A DNA stretch of 64,000 bases, from the NCBI RefSeq assembly GCF_900109925.1, contig NZ_FOBW01000012.1, forward strand, positions 62,001-126,000, read 5' to 3'. Positions 25,654 to 35,106 of this stretch are shown here, in pieces. Under the pieces are notes generated by a model that did no database searches, was not told the origin of the DNA, and saw nothing but the letters and a program-made list of their open reading frames with translations. Within the stretch, counting starts at the first letter, position 1, and each line of letters starts with the position of its first letter. The position numbers and the translations under genes are program-made. This DNA is from Mesobacillus persicus. GTDB taxonomy: Bacteria; Bacillota; Bacilli; Bacillales; Cytobacillaceae.

Positions 25654-26292
25654 TTAAACGGAAGCCTTTTTCCCCCATTTGTAGCTGATTAGGCATACTG
25701 GGTATAAGAGTAATGTGAGTAGGATGCAAAGAACGATAAAGGTTTCTTTTAGCAATGGGCTGAACCATTCGTGGGGAATGATTCGGAAAACGGTTAACAG
25801 CATGAGTGTTAGATTAGGGATCAGGGCAAGGATGAACGTTCGGGTCATCAGTCTTTTCCCCTTATGTCCGAAGCCTCTGCCAATTTCATAGCCAAGCAAT
25901 GCCCAAAACAGCATGTAAACGAGCGCAATAACGATTGGGAAAGAGGTCAGGTTCGCCCATAGGCGATTGAGCCAGTTCCAATCGAGCAGATTGTGGGCAA
26001 GTGTGAGGATGCCGCCTCCAACGAAGAATAGGATATTCAAAGCGATGAACAGCCATTTCATATTGCTAGGAGTGACGGAAAGCTCTTCTTTCCACATGGC
26101 GGCAATCTCTTCGGGTGACCCGAATCTTGAATGAACGTGTGCCTGCAATTCAGATTTATCGTCTATTTGATAGAGGTCGACTAGGAGTTCATCGAGATGA
26201 ACACTATACTCTTTTAGAATTGATTCCTTTTCGGGATGATCTCCAAGACCTTTTGCCAAGTCTGCTAAAAAGTCACTCTTCAGTTGTTCCAT
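25654..26292 (-). CDS. HAAS-domain membrane protein (DUF1700-like), PadR partner
   Basis: A 212-residue protein. The first 85 residues are soluble and helical and match the HAAS/DUF1700 pattern found beside PadR regulators ([15 protein letters not shown] is typical). Four hydrophobic segments follow, ending with [10 protein letters not shown]. Its start lies 20 bases inside the padR gene with GGAGAAA as the ribosome site, so the pair is translationally coupled. In related systems the HAAS protein and the PadR regulator form a membrane-stress or ligand-sensing module; the signal here is unknown. Confidence 0.87.
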   Translation of the reverse strand: MEQLKSDFLADLAKGLGDHPEKESILKEYSVHLDELLVDLYQIDDKSELQAHVHSRFGSPEEIAAMWKEELSVTPSNMKWLFIALNILFFVGGGILTLAHNLLDWNWLNRLWANLTSFPIVIALVYMLFWALLGYEIGRGFGHKGKRLMTRTFILALIPNLTLMLLTVFRIIPHEWFSPLLKETFIVLCILLTLLLYPVCLISYKWGKKASV

Positions 26293-26620
26293 GCTTTTTT
26301 CTCCCCATCAACTTGTTCATAACGGAAACAAAGTCGTTCCACTCACGGGTCTTTTCTAGTAGCATTTCTTTTCCAGCTTCAGTTATCCGGTAATACTTTC
26401 TTGCCGGTCCCTTCGGCTGTTCTTGCCAGTAACATTCAATGTATTCTTGTTTTTCAAGCTTATGAAGGGCTGGGTATAATGTGCCTTCCTTAACGGAAAA
26501 CTCGTTAGCACTCCGCTTTTCAAGCTCTTTGACAAGCTCATAGCCATACATATCGCGTTCCTCGAGCAATTGAAGCAATAAAAGCGAAGTACTGCCTTTG
26601 ACTAACTCACGATTAAACAT
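26273..26620 (-). CDS. PadR-family transcriptional regulator
   Basis: A 115-residue winged-helix regulator. The N-terminal half [20 protein letters not shown] with [20 protein letters not shown] is the diagnostic PadR winged helix, followed by a short dimerisation helix. The ribosome site AGGTGATA is six bases before the ATG. The gene overlaps the HAAS gene by 20 bases and probably represses its own promoter; a stretch with repeated ACCTA blocks and ATATAG lies just upstream (26628-26655), the likely operator region. The inducer is not known. Confidence 0.92.
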   Translation of the reverse strand: MFNRELVKGSTSLLLLQLLEERDMYGYELVKELEKRSANEFSVKEGTLYPALHKLEKQEYIECYWQEQPKGPARKYYRITEAGKEMLLEKTREWNDFVSVMNKLMGRKKHGTTEE

Positions 26621-26627
26621 CTTATCA

Positions 26628-26655
26628 CCTACCTAGGTTTTTTAGGTATATAGAA
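26628..26655 (-). promoter_or_regulatory. Putative PadR operator region
   Basis: ACCTACCTAGGTTTTTTAGG followed by TATATAG: repeated ACCTA/TAGGT blocks with a palindromic ACCTAGGT immediately upstream of padR. Confidence 0.4.
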
Positions 26656-26731
26656 ATTCTACATCCATAGGAATGAAATGTAAAGGGGAAATGGGAAAAA
26701 TTAGCTGGTAAATCAATAGGTGGAAAATCCC

Positions 26732-26754
26732 TGGAAGGTGCCTGGCACCTTCCA
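26732..26754. repeat. Family B palindrome, copy 3 (AAGG/CCTT type, long flanks)
   Basis: TGGAAGGTGCC-T-GGCACCTTCCA; the symmetry extends outward to 26721-26765 (TGGAAAATCCC...GGGATTTTCCA). Confidence 0.95.
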
Positions 26755-26796
26755 GGGATTTTCCATCTGCAGTTATTAGGGGGGATTATTAGTTGT

Positions 26797-26831
26797 TTGT
26801 TCTACATGGAATAGAACAAATGTGTTATAAT
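26797..26831 (+). promoter_or_regulatory. GntR (YtrA-type) operator and extended -10 promoter
   Basis: Inverted repeat TTGTTCTA-7-TAGAACAA (26797-26819) followed by TGTTATAAT with the -10 hexamer at 26826-26831. The operator covers the spacer/-35 region of the regulator gene. Confidence 0.75.
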
Positions 26832-26859
26832 AAATATAGAACAGAATGGAGGGGCTTCG

Positions 26860-27255
26860 GTGATTATTCAAATTGAACCTCAATCAGATATTCCAATTTA
26901 CATGCAGCTGACGAACCAGATCTTGGAGGGCATTGCGAGGGGGGCTTTACGCCAAGGGGAATCGTTACCCTCAGTGCGGGCCTTTGCGGCAGATCTTGGG
27001 GTTAACATGCATACTGTCAATAAAAGTTATCATGAATTAGAAAAGCGGGGGATTATCCGGATTGTGCCTAAATCAGGTGCGGTGATTCAATCGCAAGAAG
27101 CGATAGAGAAAAATAATCCTCACTATCAGCGGATTCAGCAAGAAATGAAAACAGTGATTGCAGAAGCGCTTGTTTTGGGATTCAAAAGCGAGCAGATTGA
27201 GGAGCTTGTGGCATCGGTTACGAAAGAATTAAAAGGGAAACCAAGGCTCAAATAG
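26860..27255 (+). CDS. GntR-family regulator, YtrA subfamily
   Basis: A 131-residue regulator with an N-terminal GntR winged helix (IPIYMQLTNQILEGIARGAL, SLPSVRAFAADLGVNMHTVN) and only a short C-terminal dimerisation helix, the arrangement of the YtrA subfamily. The GTG start follows GGAGGGG. Upstream lies a perfect inverted repeat TTGTTCTA...TAGAACAA (26797-26819) overlapping an extended -10 promoter, a good autoregulatory operator. YtrA-type regulators control membrane-protein or ABC-transporter genes; the next gene, a DUF1648 membrane protein, is the likely target and is about 100 bases downstream. Confidence 0.92.
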   Translation: MIIQIEPQSDIPIYMQLTNQILEGIARGALRQGESLPSVRAFAADLGVNMHTVNKSYHELEKRGIIRIVPKSGAVIQSQEAIEKNNPHYQRIQQEMKTVIAEALVLGFKSEQIEELVASVTKELKGKPRLK

Positions 27256-27356
27256 GATTGTTAATTAGGCTCACAAACAAATTTAAATAACAAAAAACGT
27301 AACCCGGTCCCCCCGGTACGTGACGTGAACAAATTTTAAGAATGGAGGGATATATT

Positions 27357-28451
27357 ATGACATTGACCATTTTTGCAATTATTATCTTGTTTTTGGCTGT
27401 AATGGAGGCGGCAATTCCCTATTTAGTTAAACGCACCGTGGTATTTGGCGTCTCGATTCCAGAAGAGTACACGAAAGCGTCTGAACTTCGTGAGTATAAA
27501 AAACGGTACGCACTCATCGTCTTTTCCGTTTCTATGGTTGTTTTCATTAGCTTTCTTTTATGGGGGATGCTAGCCAGCCCCGCAGAAGAGCAGCTTGTGC
27601 TGGTGTGTACAGCGATCCCAATTGCGATGATCCTTTTGAGTCTCGCCTGCTATGTATATTTTCATGCGAAAACCACTCAGCTAAAACGACAAAATCGGTG
27701 GGGAGAGAACCTTAAGCAAGTAAGAGTCACCGACTTGTCGGTCCGCTCCCAGGATGAAATGTTGCCTTGGTATATGTATCTTTTACCGATGGTCGTCACT
27801 CTCGGTGTAATTGGCTACACCGTCCTCCAATATCCGACCCTTCCGGAGCAAATCCCGACGCATTGGGGCCCGAATGGTCAACCAGATGCCTTTACTGCTA
27901 AAAGTCCAATATCGGTGATTTCGGCACCACTTATTCTCCTTGTCATGCAAGTGATGTTTCTCGGAATCAATGAAACAACCAAGCGCTCAGGGATAAAATT
28001 AAGTGCCACAAGAACGGAGGCCTCGCGGATACGTCAGTTAACTCTAAGGAAATATACGAGTTGGTTTATGTTTTTAATCAGCTTACTATTAACAATGCTC
28101 TTTTCGTTCCTACAATTATCAACCATCCATGAAGGTTTGTTTGGTGAGGGGACGATGTTGATTGCCCCATTTATCTTCCTTCTCGTGATCTTTGGCGGAG
28201 CGATTGTGTATGCCGTCAAAGTTGGGCGAGCTGGAGAAAAGATTGGAACCGAGTCTGTTGAGGGTATTGGCGATGTAGACGAGGACCAGTATTGGAAGGG
28301 TGGACTGTTTTATTTTAATAAAAATGATCCGTCGATCTTTGTTGAAAAACGCTTTGGAGTCGGTTGGACATTGAATCTCGCCAATCCAAAAGGTTACTTT
28401 ATCGTTCTAGGCCCGCTTGCTTTCATCCTACTGTTCACTTATTTTGTTTGA
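27357..28451 (+). CDS. DUF1648 membrane protein, partner of the GntR regulator
   Basis: A 364-residue membrane protein with seven to eight hydrophobic segments. The DUF1648 core is visible in the middle (LPEQIPTHWGPNGQPDAF), and the C-terminal part GLFYFNKNDPSIFVEKRFGV matches the DUF5808 module often joined to it. The start is ATG 27357 with GGAGGG seven bases upstream; ATG 27342 is inside that site. It follows the YtrA-type regulator in the same direction, a very common pairing in Bacillaceae, suggesting an envelope-stress or antimicrobial-response role. That role is inferred. Confidence 0.88.
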   Translation: MTLTIFAIIILFLAVMEAAIPYLVKRTVVFGVSIPEEYTKASELREYKKRYALIVFSVSMVVFISFLLWGMLASPAEEQLVLVCTAIPIAMILLSLACYVYFHAKTTQLKRQNRWGENLKQVRVTDLSVRSQDEMLPWYMYLLPMVVTLGVIGYTVLQYPTLPEQIPTHWGPNGQPDAFTAKSPISVISAPLILLVMQVMFLGINETTKRSGIKLSATRTEASRIRQLTLRKYTSWFMFLISLLLTMLFSFLQLSTIHEGLFGEGTMLIAPFIFLLVIFGGAIVYAVKVGRAGEKIGTESVEGIGDVDEDQYWKGGLFYFNKNDPSIFVEKRFGVGWTLNLANPKGYFIVLGPLAFILLFTYFV

Positions 28452-28499
28452 GGATGGTCTAGCTAGGGTGAAAAAAATCAAGTTTAGGGAGATTGAAGA

Positions 28500-28946
28500 A
28501 TGAACATAATCGAGCGGGCAGTGATTTCGGATGCCCCGGAACTATTATCTTTGCAGAAATTAGCGTTTATAAGTGTTGCGGAACTTGAGGGATATGAAAT
28601 CTTGCCATTAACCCAAACGGTGGAAGATGTGGAAGAGGCATTTGATCAACATGTTATCTTAAAGTACGTCGTCGATGGGAAAATGCTTGGCTCAGTCCGA
28701 GCTCATCAGGAAGGGGACACTTGCCATATCAGCAGATTAATGGTCCACCCCAATTCCGAAAACATGGGTATCGGAAAAGCACTTATGCATGAAATTGAAG
28801 GGCTGTTCCCCGATACAAGAATGGAGTTGTTTACAGCAACCATCAATAAAAAAAACATCTCATTTTATCAAAAACTAGGTTACCGCGGATATAAAGAAGC
28901 GAAACTCCCGGGAGTCGAAACGTTATTTATATTTATGGAGAAATAA
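28500..28946 (+). CDS. GNAT-family N-acetyltransferase
   Basis: A 148-residue GNAT enzyme. The acetyl-CoA binding region is SRLMVHPNSENMGIGKALMH, with ELFTATINKKNISFYQKLGY as the usual C-terminal beta-bulge segment. It starts 48 bases after the DUF1648 gene behind TAGGGAG, probably in the same transcript, and is followed by a clean terminator at 28954-28983. The acceptor (amine, protein or antibiotic) cannot be judged from the sequence. Confidence 0.9.
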   Translation: MNIIERAVISDAPELLSLQKLAFISVAELEGYEILPLTQTVEDVEEAFDQHVILKYVVDGKMLGSVRAHQEGDTCHISRLMVHPNSENMGIGKALMHEIEGLFPDTRMELFTATINKKNISFYQKLGYRGYKEAKLPGVETLFIFMEK

Positions 28947-28953
28947 GCAATGG

Positions 28954-28983
28954 AGGGTGTAGATTCGATCTACACCCTTTTAG
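28954..28983 (+). terminator. Terminator after the GNAT gene
   Basis: AGGGTGTAGA-TTCGA-TCTACACCCT followed by Ts. Confidence 0.85.
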
Positions 28984-29170
28984 ATATTACTTCGAGTCCT
29001 CAGTCGGACCTTAGTGATAAGAATATTCATTTCATCCTGCTTGTCAGCCAAAAATGCGCCCGAGTCAATTGCCCAAGTGACTAACACGGCCCCCATCAGA
29101 AATGAAACTTTTGTGCATTGGATGAATCCTCCACTTTTGTGTCATCTTAAAGGAAAAGGAGTGGTGGATT

Positions 29171-29950
29171 ATGAGAGTTTTACTAGTGTTGGTGCTGCTA
29201 TGTATCTCCAGTTTTCCAACGATAACTGATGCAAAAACCGAGCAACTGTCACATAAAGAGTTGGCAATCGTCATCGATGATTTCGGTAATGACATGAAGG
29301 GGACGGAGGACATGTTAGACCTTCCGATTCCGTTGACTATAGCGATTATGCCTTTTCTGTCGACAACGGAACGAGATGCCCAACTGGCTCATGAGAAGGG
29401 ACATGAGGTGATTGTCCATTTGCCGATGGAACCGAAGAAAGGGAAGAAAAGTTGGTTAGGTCCTGGCGCAATTACAACCGATATGAGTGATCAAGAAGTA
29501 AGGAAACAGGTTGAAAAGGCGATTGAAAATGTCCCACATGCTGTTGGAATGAACCATCATATGGGCTCAAAGGTGACGGAAAATGAACGGGTGATGAGAA
29601 TCGTCCTAGAGGTATGCAGGGAAAAAGGGGTTTTTTACCTGGATAGTAAAACAACGGGGAAGAGCGTCATTCCCAAATTGGCGAGAGAGTTATCTGTTCC
29701 GTACCTCGAAAACGATTTGTTTTTCGACCATATTTATTCGGCCAAGCATATTTATCATCAAGCCTCCAAGTTAGTGGATCGTTTAGAAGAACATAAGCAA
29801 ATTATTGCGATTGGTCATGTCGGCGTTACAGGGGATAAGGTTGTGAATGCTCTCAAAGCTTATATTCCTGAATATGAAAAACAAGCGGAAATGGTCCCGC
29901 TGTCCGCGTTACTTCCTGATTTCGACCGAATGGATGAAAGACTGCCTTAA
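29171..29950 (+). CDS. Divergent polysaccharide deacetylase (YibQ-like)
   Basis: A 259-residue secreted protein. The signal peptide MRVLLVLVLLCISSFPTITDA ends at a plausible signal peptidase I site. The mature part is the divergent polysaccharide deacetylase fold: LAIVIDDFGND (first metal Asp), HEVIVHLPMEP, VGMNHHMGSKVTENE and FYLDSKTT are the conserved blocks. Homologues act on cell-wall or exported polysaccharide, but activity is rarely shown. A GGAGTGGTGG ribosome site precedes the ATG. It stands alone between two terminators. Confidence 0.9.
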   Translation: MRVLLVLVLLCISSFPTITDAKTEQLSHKELAIVIDDFGNDMKGTEDMLDLPIPLTIAIMPFLSTTERDAQLAHEKGHEVIVHLPMEPKKGKKSWLGPGAITTDMSDQEVRKQVEKAIENVPHAVGMNHHMGSKVTENERVMRIVLEVCREKGVFYLDSKTTGKSVIPKLARELSVPYLENDLFFDHIYSAKHIYHQASKLVDRLEEHKQIIAIGHVGVTGDKVVNALKAYIPEYEKQAEMVPLSALLPDFDRMDERLP

Positions 29951-30140
29951 GGCCCTTTACCAACTTTCTGCGGTTTATTTTTAATAGAAAATTAGCGGCA
30001 AGTTGAGTCGGTTATCACTTCGGACGCAGGAGCAACTTCGTTTGAGGAGAGGACATCCTCCCCTTTTTATTATAAAAGGGGAAGGACGGCTCTTCTTATT
30101 ATCAGAATAAATCGGCTACTTTTATTTTTAAAAGAAGGGG

Positions 30141-30169
30141 TTGACGGATTCAGTATTATTTTATATATT
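30141..30169 (+). promoter_or_regulatory. rbs operon promoter
   Basis: TTGACG (30141-30146), 17-base spacer, TATATT (30164-30169). Confidence 0.8.
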
Positions 30170-30174
30170 ATGTG

Positions 30175-30188
30175 TGTAACCGGTTACA
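30175..30188. promoter_or_regulatory. RbsR operator 1
   Basis: Perfect palindrome TGTAACCGGTTACA at the predicted transcription start. Confidence 0.85.
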
Positions 30189-30251
30189 GACCGGTACTTC
30201 CGTTGAATGATAAAAGCTTACTAAACCACTAATATATTTTTTTGAACGATG

Positions 30252-30265
30252 TGTAACCGGTTACG
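30252..30265. promoter_or_regulatory. RbsR operator 2
   Basis: TGTAACCGGTTACG, one mismatch to operator 1, 77 bases downstream of it. Confidence 0.8.
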
Positions 30266-30317
30266 CAAAAGTAATTCTCTGGTTAGGGTCTTTCAAACCG
30301 TATTTTTTTACAAAAGC

Positions 30318-30331
30318 TGTAACCGGTTACA
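30318..30331. promoter_or_regulatory. RbsR operator 3
   Basis: TGTAACCGGTTACA, 66 bases after operator 2 and 38 before the rbsR start. Confidence 0.85.
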
Positions 30332-30369
30332 CACATCGAATACTATCGTGACGAGAAAGAGTGAGGAAT

Positions 30370-31341
30370 ATGGCAACGATTTCGGAGGTGGCGAAGCGGG
30401 CAGGAGTTTCTGTTGCGACTGTCTCGAGGGTCATAAATAATAAAGGGTATGTGCATGAGGATACTCGTAAGGCGGTAGTCCAAGCAATTGCCGATCTAGA
30501 GTATAAACCAAACAATGTCGCGCGGAGCCTGTTTAAGAAAACGTCCAAGATGATTGGCTTTGTGATTCCAGATATCACTAACCCATTCTTCCCTCAGCTT
30601 GTTCGAGCGATTGAAGATGTGATGTATCCAGCTGGTTATACGACGATTTTATATAACAGTGATGAGCGATTGGAGCATGAAGTTGAGTTTATCGAGGGGA
30701 TGACCGCGAAATACACGGATGGCTTTATTGTCGTGTCGAACTCGCTTAAATGGGAACATTTACAGCAATTGAGTGTGCCGGTCGTTGCGCTTGACCGTCA
30801 TATTGATGAACGGCTTTCCTCGGTGATTATTGATAACTATGATGGGGCGAAAAAGGCTCTTGAGTATATGATTAAAAGAGGGTGCAAGACGATTGCCCAT
30901 CTCGCAGGACCATCGGATGTTTTTACGTCTAGCGAAAGAAAACGAGCGTATGAAGATGTGATGAGGGAGCATGGACGACCGATTCTTTTGAAGCAGGGTC
31001 ATTATGAACTGCAAAAAGGAATGGTCACAACAATGCAGTTGCTTGAAGAGCATCCTGAGATTGATGCGGTGTTTGCAGCGAATGACGTCATGGCCATCGG
31101 TGCGTTAAAAGCCGCAGCTAGACTCGGTGTCGAAGTACCAAAGGATATTTCGTTTATGGGGTTTGATGGTGTGCAATGGGGAGAAACGGTGACCCCGGAG
31201 CTTACGACGATGCAGCAGCCTATTTATGAAATGGGGAAGAAAGCAGCAGAAATGCTATTAGCAAGAATTCAAGATTCTAGGATGCCTGTCGAGCATTATG
31301 TGATGGACACATCATTAAAGATTAGAAACTCCGTTCGCTAA
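30370..31341 (+). CDS. rbsR: Ribose operon repressor RbsR
   Basis: A 323-residue LacI/GalR repressor. The DNA-binding head reads MATISEVAKRAGVSVATVSR and the hinge NNVARSLFKK; the effector domain has VIPDITNPFFPQLVRAIEDV and AANDVMAIGALKAA. Family members usually begin at MATI, so ATG 30370 is preferred over GTG 30361. It heads the rbs operon, 35 bases before rbsK. Three copies of TGTAACCGGTTACA lie upstream at 30175, 30252 and 30318, the first right after the promoter, so RbsR should repress its own operon until ribose is present. Confidence 0.95.
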   Translation: MATISEVAKRAGVSVATVSRVINNKGYVHEDTRKAVVQAIADLEYKPNNVARSLFKKTSKMIGFVIPDITNPFFPQLVRAIEDVMYPAGYTTILYNSDERLEHEVEFIEGMTAKYTDGFIVVSNSLKWEHLQQLSVPVVALDRHIDERLSSVIIDNYDGAKKALEYMIKRGCKTIAHLAGPSDVFTSSERKRAYEDVMREHGRPILLKQGHYELQKGMVTTMQLLEEHPEIDAVFAANDVMAIGALKAAARLGVEVPKDISFMGFDGVQWGETVTPELTTMQQPIYEMGKKAAEMLLARIQDSRMPVEHYVMDTSLKIRNSVR

Positions 31342-31376
31342 AAAATAGAGACTCTTAGGTAAAAGAGGTGACGAGA

Positions 31377-32258
31377 ATGATCACAGTTGTTGGCAGTTTA
31401 AATATGGATTTAGTAACAACGGTAGACCGTTTTCCTAAAAAAGGGGAAACGTTGCAAGGAAATTCCTTTGCGACCATCTTTGGTGGCAAAGGAGCAAACC
31501 AAGCAGTGGCGGCTGCTCGTTTTAAAAGAGAAGTGCATATGATCGGTCGGGTTGGAGACGATGCTTTTGGGCAAGAATACCGCCAGTACTTAACAGAAGA
31601 AGGCATTTTGATCGAAAATGTGAAACCGGTTACACATGAGGTGACTGGGACCGCACTCATCACGGTTGCTGAGCAAGATAACACCATTGTCATCGTGGCT
31701 GGTGCAAATGATCGTATGACAGCTGACGAGGTGGAAGCAACCCGAGAAGTGATTGAGCGTTCGAATGTGTTATTGGTGCAACTTGAAATTCCACTCCCTG
31801 GTGTTGAGCGAGCAATACAGATTGCGAAAGAAGCAGGGACAACCGTGATTTTGAACCCTGCTCCTTATCAGGAATTGCCGGATCATTGGTGGGAACTGAT
31901 TGACTATGTAACCCCAAATGAACATGAGGCAGCTGAAATGAGGCAAAGCTCGATTTTTAAGCCGTCATACGAAGAAAAGCTGATTATTACAGAAGGCTCA
32001 AAAGGCGCTTCTTATTTTACTAAAGGTGAAAGAAAGCTCGTTTCGGCTCCGAAAGTGGAGGTTAAGGATACAACCGGGGCTGGGGACACGTTCAATGGCG
32101 TGTTGGCCGCTGGTTTGGATGAAGGGCTATCGCTTGAAACCGCAGTTGCCCACGCGGTTGCGGCGGCTAGTCTCTCGGTAACCGCTTTTGGTGCTCAAAC
32201 AGGAATGCCGACGAATGAGCAGCTACAGAGTTTTCTTGAAGGGGGGAAATCCTCATGA
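31377..32258 (+). CDS. rbsK: Ribokinase
   Basis: A 293-residue PfkB-family kinase that phosphorylates D-ribose to ribose-5-phosphate. The N-terminal [20 protein letters not shown] and [13 protein letters not shown] are the sugar-binding signature, and GAGDTFNG near residue 240 holds the catalytic Asp and anion hole. ATG 31377 is six bases after AAAGAGGTG; the GTG at 31368 is inside that site. The stop overlaps the rbsD start. Inside the gene (31618-31637) is a near-perfect copy of the RbsR operator. Confidence 0.96.
   Translation: MITVVGSLNMDLVTTVDRFPKKGETLQGNSFATIFGGKGANQAVAAARFKREVHMIGRVGDDAFGQEYRQYLTEEGILIENVKPVTHEVTGTALITVAEQDNTIVIVAGANDRMTADEVEATREVIERSNVLLVQLEIPLPGVERAIQIAKEAGTTVILNPAPYQELPDHWWELIDYVTPNEHEAAEMRQSSIFKPSYEEKLIITEGSKGASYFTKGERKLVSAPKVEVKDTTGAGDTFNGVLAAGLDEGLSLETAVAHAVAAASLSVTAFGAQTGMPTNEQLQSFLEGGKSS
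31618..31637. promoter_or_regulatory. RbsR-like operator inside rbsK
   Basis: ATGTGAAACCGGTTACACAT is palindromic over 20 bases except for one pair and has the AACCGGTT core of the upstream operators. It encodes NVKPVTH, so chance cannot be excluded. Confidence 0.5.
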
Positions 32259-32644
32259 TGAAAAATGGTCCATTAAATAGTGAGATTGCAAAGGTGCTTG
32301 CTGATCTTGGCCATACCGATACGGTTGTCATTGCGGATTGCGGGCTTCCGATTCCACCGGGTGTTCGGAAAATTGATCTAGCTGTTACGATTGGCAAACC
32401 GGAATTTCTAGAGATTCTAGAGCTTTTGGAAACTCATATGGAAATTGAACGAGTCACCGTTGCAACGGAAATGGAGACTGCAAACGGTGCTTTGTTGGAA
32501 CGAATTCGTCAAACTCACTCATCGATTACGACGGTCAGCCATGAAGAATTTAAGGCACAGACCCAGTCGGCGAAAGTGATTATTCGGACAGGGGAAGCAA
32601 CGCCTTATGCAAATATTATTTTGCATGCGGGGGTGATCTTTTGA
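32255..32644 (+). CDS. rbsD: D-ribose pyranase RbsD
   Basis: A 129-residue RbsD protein, the cytoplasmic mutarotase that converts beta-pyranose to beta-furanose ribose for ribokinase. [20 protein letters not shown] contains the conserved catalytic His of the family. The start overlaps the rbsK stop (ATGATGA) behind a GGGGGG ribosome site, and its stop overlaps the TTG start of rbsA, so translation through rbsKDA is coupled. Confidence 0.95.
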   Translation: MMKNGPLNSEIAKVLADLGHTDTVVIADCGLPIPPGVRKIDLAVTIGKPEFLEILELLETHMEIERVTVATEMETANGALLERIRQTHSSITTVSHEEFKAQTQSAKVIIRTGEATPYANIILHAGVIF

Positions 32645-34137
32645 GTCAGACACCAATTGTCACGATGACGGATATCCATAAAGCGTTTAATAAGGTAGAG
32701 GTGTTGAAGGGTGTCACCTTTGATCTTGTACCGGGTGAAATTCACGCGTTAATGGGTGAAAATGGCGCCGGGAAATCTACGATGATGAAGATCTTGACGG
32801 GAATTTATGAAAAGGACCGTGGCGAGATTACCTATAAAGGCAAGACTGTTCAATTTAAAAATCCGAAAGAAGCTGAGAAGCAAGGGATTAGCGTTATTCA
32901 CCAGGAGCTTAATATCCTTCCGAACTTGACGGTTGCGGAGAACTTCTTTTTAGGAAAAGAGAAGACATACGGGAAATCCGGTGTAATGAAATTAAAAGAA
33001 ATGAACCAGGAAGCTGAAAAATGGTTGATGGATCTTGGGATTAAGTTAGATCCGAAAAAGTCAGCTGCATCTTGTTCGGTTGGACAGCAACAAATGATTG
33101 AGATTGCTCGCGCGGTTTCAACGAATAGCGACGTGCTAATTATGGATGAACCAACAGCGGCTCTGACGACTAAGGAAATTGATGTCCTTTTTAAAGTAAT
33201 GAATGGACTGCGTGAGCGCGGTGTGGCGATTGTCTACATTTCCCACCGAATGGATGAAATCTTTAAAATGTGTGATCGAATTACCGTTTTACGAGATGGC
33301 GCTTCGATTGGAACGAGAGTGATTAAGGAAACGAATTTTGCTGAGGTTGTAAAAATGATGGTTGGACGTGAACTCGGCGAACAATTTCCGAAAAGAGCTG
33401 TTGAACCGGGGAAAGAGCGGTTTGTGGTAAAAGGAATCACAACGAAAACGGGCGTTAAGGCAGCAGACCTGCAAGTACGCGAAGGGGAAATCCTTGGTGT
33501 TGCAGGGTTGATGGGGGCCGGCCGAACCGAATTTATGCGAGCAATCTTTGGTGCCGATAAGCGGACAGCTGGGGAAGTCCTTTTAGACGGGCAATCCATC
33601 AAAGGGCAGCATCCGAAAAATGCCATCGCTGCTGGGATTGCGTTTGTAACCGAGGACCGAAAAGGTGAAGGTCTGATTCTTGGTCAGTCTGTTCGTGAGA
33701 ATCTAGCGACCGCACAGTTAGGGAGACTTTCTAAATTAGGAATCCTCAATCGTGTGAAGGAGCGGGAATCCGCACAGGATTTGATTGAGCGCCTTCGGAT
33801 TAAAACATCCAGTATGGACCAACCAGCGAAGTCTTTGAGTGGTGGAAACCAGCAAAAGATTGTCATTGGAAAATGGCTGGCAACGGAGCCGAAAGTTCTT
33901 ATCCTCGATGAACCTACTAGAGGTGTAGACGTCGGAGCGAAAAAAGAAATCTATCAAATTATGAATATGCTGACAGAAAAGGGCGTGTCTATCATTATGG
34001 TGTCCTCTGAGTTACCGGAAATTCTCGGTATGTCGGACCGGATTCTCGTTATGCATGAAGGGAAAGTGAGCGCGATGCTTGACCGGAAAGATGCGACACA
34101 GGAAACCATCATGACAGCTGCCACAGGAGGCGAGTGA
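32641..34137 (+). CDS. rbsA: Ribose ABC transporter ATP-binding protein RbsA
   Basis: A 498-residue ATPase with two ABC domains in one chain, as in all RbsA/MglA proteins. The N-terminal domain has Walker [10 protein letters not shown] and Walker [12 protein letters not shown]; the C-terminal domain keeps [15 protein letters not shown] and [11 protein letters not shown] but has the degenerate Walker [10 protein letters not shown] usual for the family. The TTG start overlaps the rbsD stop, with GCGGGGG as ribosome site. It powers ribose import with RbsC and RbsB. Confidence 0.96.
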   Translation: MSQTPIVTMTDIHKAFNKVEVLKGVTFDLVPGEIHALMGENGAGKSTMMKILTGIYEKDRGEITYKGKTVQFKNPKEAEKQGISVIHQELNILPNLTVAENFFLGKEKTYGKSGVMKLKEMNQEAEKWLMDLGIKLDPKKSAASCSVGQQQMIEIARAVSTNSDVLIMDEPTAALTTKEIDVLFKVMNGLRERGVAIVYISHRMDEIFKMCDRITVLRDGASIGTRVIKETNFAEVVKMMVGRELGEQFPKRAVEPGKERFVVKGITTKTGVKAADLQVREGEILGVAGLMGAGRTEFMRAIFGADKRTAGEVLLDGQSIKGQHPKNAIAAGIAFVTEDRKGEGLILGQSVRENLATAQLGRLSKLGILNRVKERESAQDLIERLRIKTSSMDQPAKSLSGGNQQKIVIGKWLATEPKVLILDEPTRGVDVGAKKEIYQIMNMLTEKGVSIIMVSSELPEILGMSDRILVMHEGKVSAMLDRKDATQETIMTAATGGE

Positions 34138-34139
34138 CC

Positions 34140-35072
34140 TTGAAAAATAAAGAATGGCTACAAAAATTAGGTCCTTTGTTTGGACTGCTACTAATTGTAA
34201 TCGTTTTATCGATTGTAAGTCCGAGTTTCTTGGATATGGGAAACATCTTAAATATTTTACGACAAGTATCGATTAATGCCTTAATTGCCTTTGGAATGAC
34301 GTTTGTTATTTTAACAGGTGGAATTGACTTGTCCGTTGGTTCGATGCTTGCTTTAGGGGCGGCCTTGACTGCCGGGGCAATGACATCAGGAATTGATCCA
34401 ATCCTAGCAATTTTAATCGGCTTACTTGCTGGTGCAGCAATGGGAGCCTTCAATGGTTTGATTATTACGAAAGGCCGTGTCGCTCCATTTATCGCAACAT
34501 TGGCGACGATGACGATTTTCCGCGGGTTGACACTCGTTTATACGGATGGGCGTCCAATCACAGGCTTATCTGATTCCTTCGCGTTTCAAATGATTGGTAA
34601 GGGCTATATCTTGGGAATTCCGTTTCCGGTTGTGACGATGTTCTTAGCTTTCGCGGTCTTATGGTTTATTTTAAAAAGAACGACCTTCGGACGCGGTGTT
34701 TACTCGATTGGTGGGAATGAAGAAGCTTCCCATCTAGCAGGTCTTAAGGTTGATCGAATTAAAGTTGGGGTTTACACCCTTACTGGGATGCTAAGTGTTC
34801 TTGCGGGGATCATTCTTACCTCGCGCTTGAATTCAGCTCAGCCTACGGCAGGAACCGCTTATGAGCTTGATGCGATTGCCGCTGTCGTTCTTGGCGGAAC
34901 AAGTTTAACTGGCGGTCGTGGGTGGATTGTTGGAACCATCATCGGCGCGCTGATTATCGGTGTCTTGAACAATGGATTGAATTTGATGAATGTATCATCG
35001 TTCTACCAGCAAGTGGTCAAAGGCGGAGTGATTCTGCTCGCAGTTCTACTCGATCGGAAGAAGTCTGCATGA
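34140..35072 (+). CDS. rbsC: Ribose ABC transporter permease RbsC
   Basis: A permease of about 310 residues with eight to ten hydrophobic segments. The conserved block ALIAFGMTFVILTGGIDLSV and the later GRGVYSIGGNEEASHLAGLK identify the ribose/xylose/galactose permease family. The first codons are GTG (34134, overlapping the rbsA stop), ACC and TTG (34140). AGGAGG at 34125-34130 is nine bases from the TTG and three from the GTG, so TTG is slightly preferred; the choice is not certain. Confidence 0.95.
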   Translation: MKNKEWLQKLGPLFGLLLIVIVLSIVSPSFLDMGNILNILRQVSINALIAFGMTFVILTGGIDLSVGSMLALGAALTAGAMTSGIDPILAILIGLLAGAAMGAFNGLIITKGRVAPFIATLATMTIFRGLTLVYTDGRPITGLSDSFAFQMIGKGYILGIPFPVVTMFLAFAVLWFILKRTTFGRGVYSIGGNEEASHLAGLKVDRIKVGVYTLTGMLSVLAGIILTSRLNSAQPTAGTAYELDAIAAVVLGGTSLTGGRGWIVGTIIGALIIGVLNNGLNLMNVSSFYQQVVKGGVILLAVLLDRKKSA

Positions 35073-35106
35073 CATATATATTCCTAAATTTAAGGGGGAT
35101 TTTAAA

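Larger units (their letters stand above)
29951..30369. other. rbs leader and upstream gap
   Basis: No gene. It contains terminator-like stems at 30044-30082 (GAGGA...TCCTC, then CCCCTTTT...AAAAGGGG), the rbs promoter and three RbsR operators. Confidence 0.75.
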
